Source: Desulfuromusa sp. (GTDB lineage Bacteria; Desulfobacterota; Desulfuromonadia; Desulfuromonadales; Geopsychrobacteraceae). Taken from it: a stretch of 7,864 nucleotides of DNA. The notes below the pieces were generated by a model. It saw nothing but the letters and a program-made list of their open reading frames with translations. It was not told where the DNA came from and did not search any database. The stretch's first letter is position 1, and each line of letters starts with the position of its first letter. Of the stretch, positions 6,960 to 7,864 are shown in pieces. Position numbers and translations under genes: made by a program. The stretch is from assembly GCA_029934755.1 (NCBI GenBank), contig JAOZLQ010000108.1, positions 1-7,864 on the forward strand. Direction: 5' to 3'.

Positions 6960-7616
6960 TTATTTCACCGATCGACGAATATGGATTTCCCTCGCCAACA
7001 TATCATCGACAGCAAACTGTGAGTTTCCAAGCTTAAAAATATAACTGGGGAATTTTTGTACTAAACTCAGTTTACTCCCCGGTAGCACCCCCATGCTCAT
7101 TAACTTCTGCATTTTCTTGTCATCGCTTGCTGCAAGGTAGGCGATCTCCCCTGTTTCACCAGACTTCAGTTCAGTGAGAGCAACAATCCCTGGTTGTCCT
7201 TGTCGCCGCGCCTCAATACAGCATTCACCTGGAGGAATCGGATTACCATGAGGACAAGTGGAAGGGTGATTCAATAAAGTACAAAGCTTAGTATCGACGC
7301 CCTGCCGTAACAGATGTTCAAACTCACAGGCCTGTTCATTTCCTTCATCCCCTGCAATCCCAAGGATATCCATAGTTAAACGTTCAGCCAGTCGGTGGCG
7401 ACGAACTGTCATTTGTGCTTCTGGGCGTCCTTCTTTCCTCAAACAAACTCGATCACCCCTTATTTCAACATAAGAACGCTGAATTAATTCTCGCAACTCT
7501 GGTGAATCAAGATTCACTTTAAGGGATGTCAGTAAACAGCCAACATTATCCCCTTCAACCGTCATAACCCAAAGAGATTCAAGAATTTCTTCCGCTTCTT
7601 CTGATATTCTTTCCAT
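6960..7616 (-). CDS. DtxR/IdeR-family metal-dependent transcriptional regulator with C-terminal FeoA domain
   Basis: 218-aa predicted iron- or manganese-sensing repressor. Residues 1-60 hold a shortened, divergent winged helix-turn-helix; 65-120 the dimerisation and metal-binding domain (RRHRLAERL at 72-80); 145-216 a FeoA/SH3-like domain with MGVLPGSKLSLVQKFP (175-190). By alignment from memory to DtxR, H74 and E78 correspond to site-1 ligands H79 and E83, and C97, E100 and H101 to site-2 ligands C102, E105 and H106. The remaining site-1 histidine (H98 of DtxR) is Asn93 here. The CPHGNPIP signature (121-128) is followed by ECC (131-133), adding cysteines absent from classical DtxR. The ATG overlaps the stop of the preceding Cys-rich gene (TAATG), and GAGG at 7630-7627 is the likely SD. 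The context suggests control of ferrous-iron uptake genes. It is probably an IdeR-like iron sensor, but metal specificity cannot be read with certainty. Confidence 0.9.
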   Translation of the reverse strand: MERISEEAEEILESLWVMTVEGDNVGCLLTSLKVNLDSPELRELIQRSYVEIRGDRVCLRKEGRPEAQMTVRRHRLAERLTMDILGIAGDEGNEQACEFEHLLRQGVDTKLCTLLNHPSTCPHGNPIPPGECCIEARRQGQPGIVALTELKSGETGEIAYLAASDDKKMQKLMSMGVLPGSKLSLVQKFPSYIFKLGNSQFAVDDMLAREIHIRRSVK

Positions 7617-7801
7617 TATTGTTTATCCTCATTTATTTGCTGAAAAAATCGACTTAAAAACTTTCCTGGAGCCGGATTCGTGTATCCGCAAAAGGGACAA
7701 TGAATCTTGCGACAACCACCAAAACAACCACCACAACTCTTTTCACCATTGAGAGGACCAACGACTGTCTTAATTTCCTTATGACAAAAACCACAGATCA
7801 C
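7616..7801 (-). CDS. Small seven-cysteine zinc-ribbon-like protein in a feo-like operon
   Basis: 61-aa cytoplasmic-looking protein with no hydrophobic segment. Cysteines are at 3, 6, 23, 26, 30, 35 and 38, forming CGFC, CGGCFGGC and CPFCGYTNP, i.e. CxxC knuckles as in zinc ribbons or rubredoxin-like metal sites. The frame opens with GTG at 7801, which overlaps the stop of the upstream gene as GTGA. Its own stop overlaps the start of the DtxR-like gene as TAATG. This double overlap is strong evidence that the frame is real and translated by coupling, since no good SD precedes the GTG. It is not FeoA or a FeoB-associated membrane peptide as I know them. It could be a metal-binding accessory protein with a role comparable to FeoC, but sequence alone does not show this. 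Confidence 0.8.
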   Translation of the reverse strand: MICGFCHKEIKTVVGPLNGEKSCGGCFGGCRKIHCPFCGYTNPAPGKFLSRFFQQINEDKQ

Positions 7802-7864
7802 GCTAACAGACCCGTTGCCAGAAGAAACTTATTGAGAAACCAGCCCGACGAAAAAGCCATGACC
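7798..7864 (-). CDS. C-terminal end of an upstream membrane protein, possibly FeoB (truncated by window edge)
   Basis: The last 21 codons of a minus-strand gene are visible, ending VMAFSSGWFLNKFLLATGLL-A and a TGA at 7800-7798. The segment is hydrophobic with a Trp near the start, like the final transmembrane helix of a permease. The TGA overlaps the GTG start of the Cys-rich gene (GTGA). Because the next genes are a Cys-rich small protein and a DtxR-FeoA regulator, the ferrous-iron transporter FeoB is the best guess for this gene. This rests on context, not on a diagnostic motif. Confidence 0.5.
   Translation of the reverse strand, partial: VMAFSSGWFLNKFLLATGLLA

Noticed and set aside
6925..6962. 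Imperfect hairpin immediately after the DtxR-like stop (CCCTAAAT with ATTTTGGG) as an intrinsic terminator
   Set aside because: The stem has a mismatch and a 10-nt AT loop, and it is followed by ACCCCCC rather than a T-run, so it does not meet the usual terminator pattern.
1..7864. CRISPR arrays, tRNA or rRNA genes, insertion sequences, phage attachment sites
   Set aside because: No regularly spaced repeats, tRNA-like cloverleaf with CCA-side features, transposase frame or terminal inverted repeats were seen. The window reads as ordinary chromosomal operons.

Overview
The window looks like Gram-negative chromosomal DNA of moderate, slightly AT-rich composition. Every gene I can support lies on the minus strand. 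A lipoprotein signal, a large set of periplasm-facing sensors, a dCache-type chemotaxis receptor, a PAS-PAS-PAS-GGDEF-EAL enzyme and a DtxR-FeoA regulator carrying the CPHGNPIP signature together suggest a deltaproteobacterium of the Desulfuromonas/Geobacter kind. That placement is inference from protein style, not from a marker gene.

Layout, in the direction of transcription (high to low coordinates). (1) 7864-6960 is the distal end of an apparent ferrous-iron (feo-like) operon. It holds the last 21 codons of a membrane protein that could be FeoB, a 61-aa seven-cysteine zinc-ribbon-like protein, and a DtxR/IdeR-type metalloregulator with a C-terminal FeoA (SH3-like) domain. The three are joined by a GTGA overlap and a TAATG overlap, so they are almost certainly co-translated. 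(2) 6959-6641 is a 319-bp intergenic gap. It contains a perfect 16-bp palindrome, a second hairpin and a short palindrome side by side, an AT-rich tract, a weak promoter candidate and a very strong Shine-Dalgarno sequence. (3) 6640-256 is a tight three-gene signalling operon: a methyl-accepting chemotaxis protein with a large periplasmic Cache sensor, a ModA-like solute-binding lipoprotein with no transporter beside it, and an 1,099-aa membrane-bound GGDEF-EAL protein with its own periplasmic domain and three PAS domains. The first pair overlaps by 26 bp and the second pair is separated by 3 bp. (4) 209-1 is the start of another membrane protein, 46 bp further downstream with its own good ribosome binding site, cut off by the window edge.

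The most interesting reading is that the binding protein is not a transport component. It may be a membrane-tethered ligand receptor that reports to the GGDEF-EAL protein, the chemoreceptor, or both. This would couple one extracellular ligand to taxis and to cyclic-di-GMP turnover. The closest described logic is NspS-MbaA of Vibrio cholerae, where a periplasmic binding protein controls a GGDEF-EAL enzyme encoded next to it. Here the binding protein is ModA-like rather than PotD-like, it is a predicted lipoprotein, and a chemoreceptor is part of the same operon. The genetics and domain layout are seen in the sequence; the physical interaction and the ligand are not.
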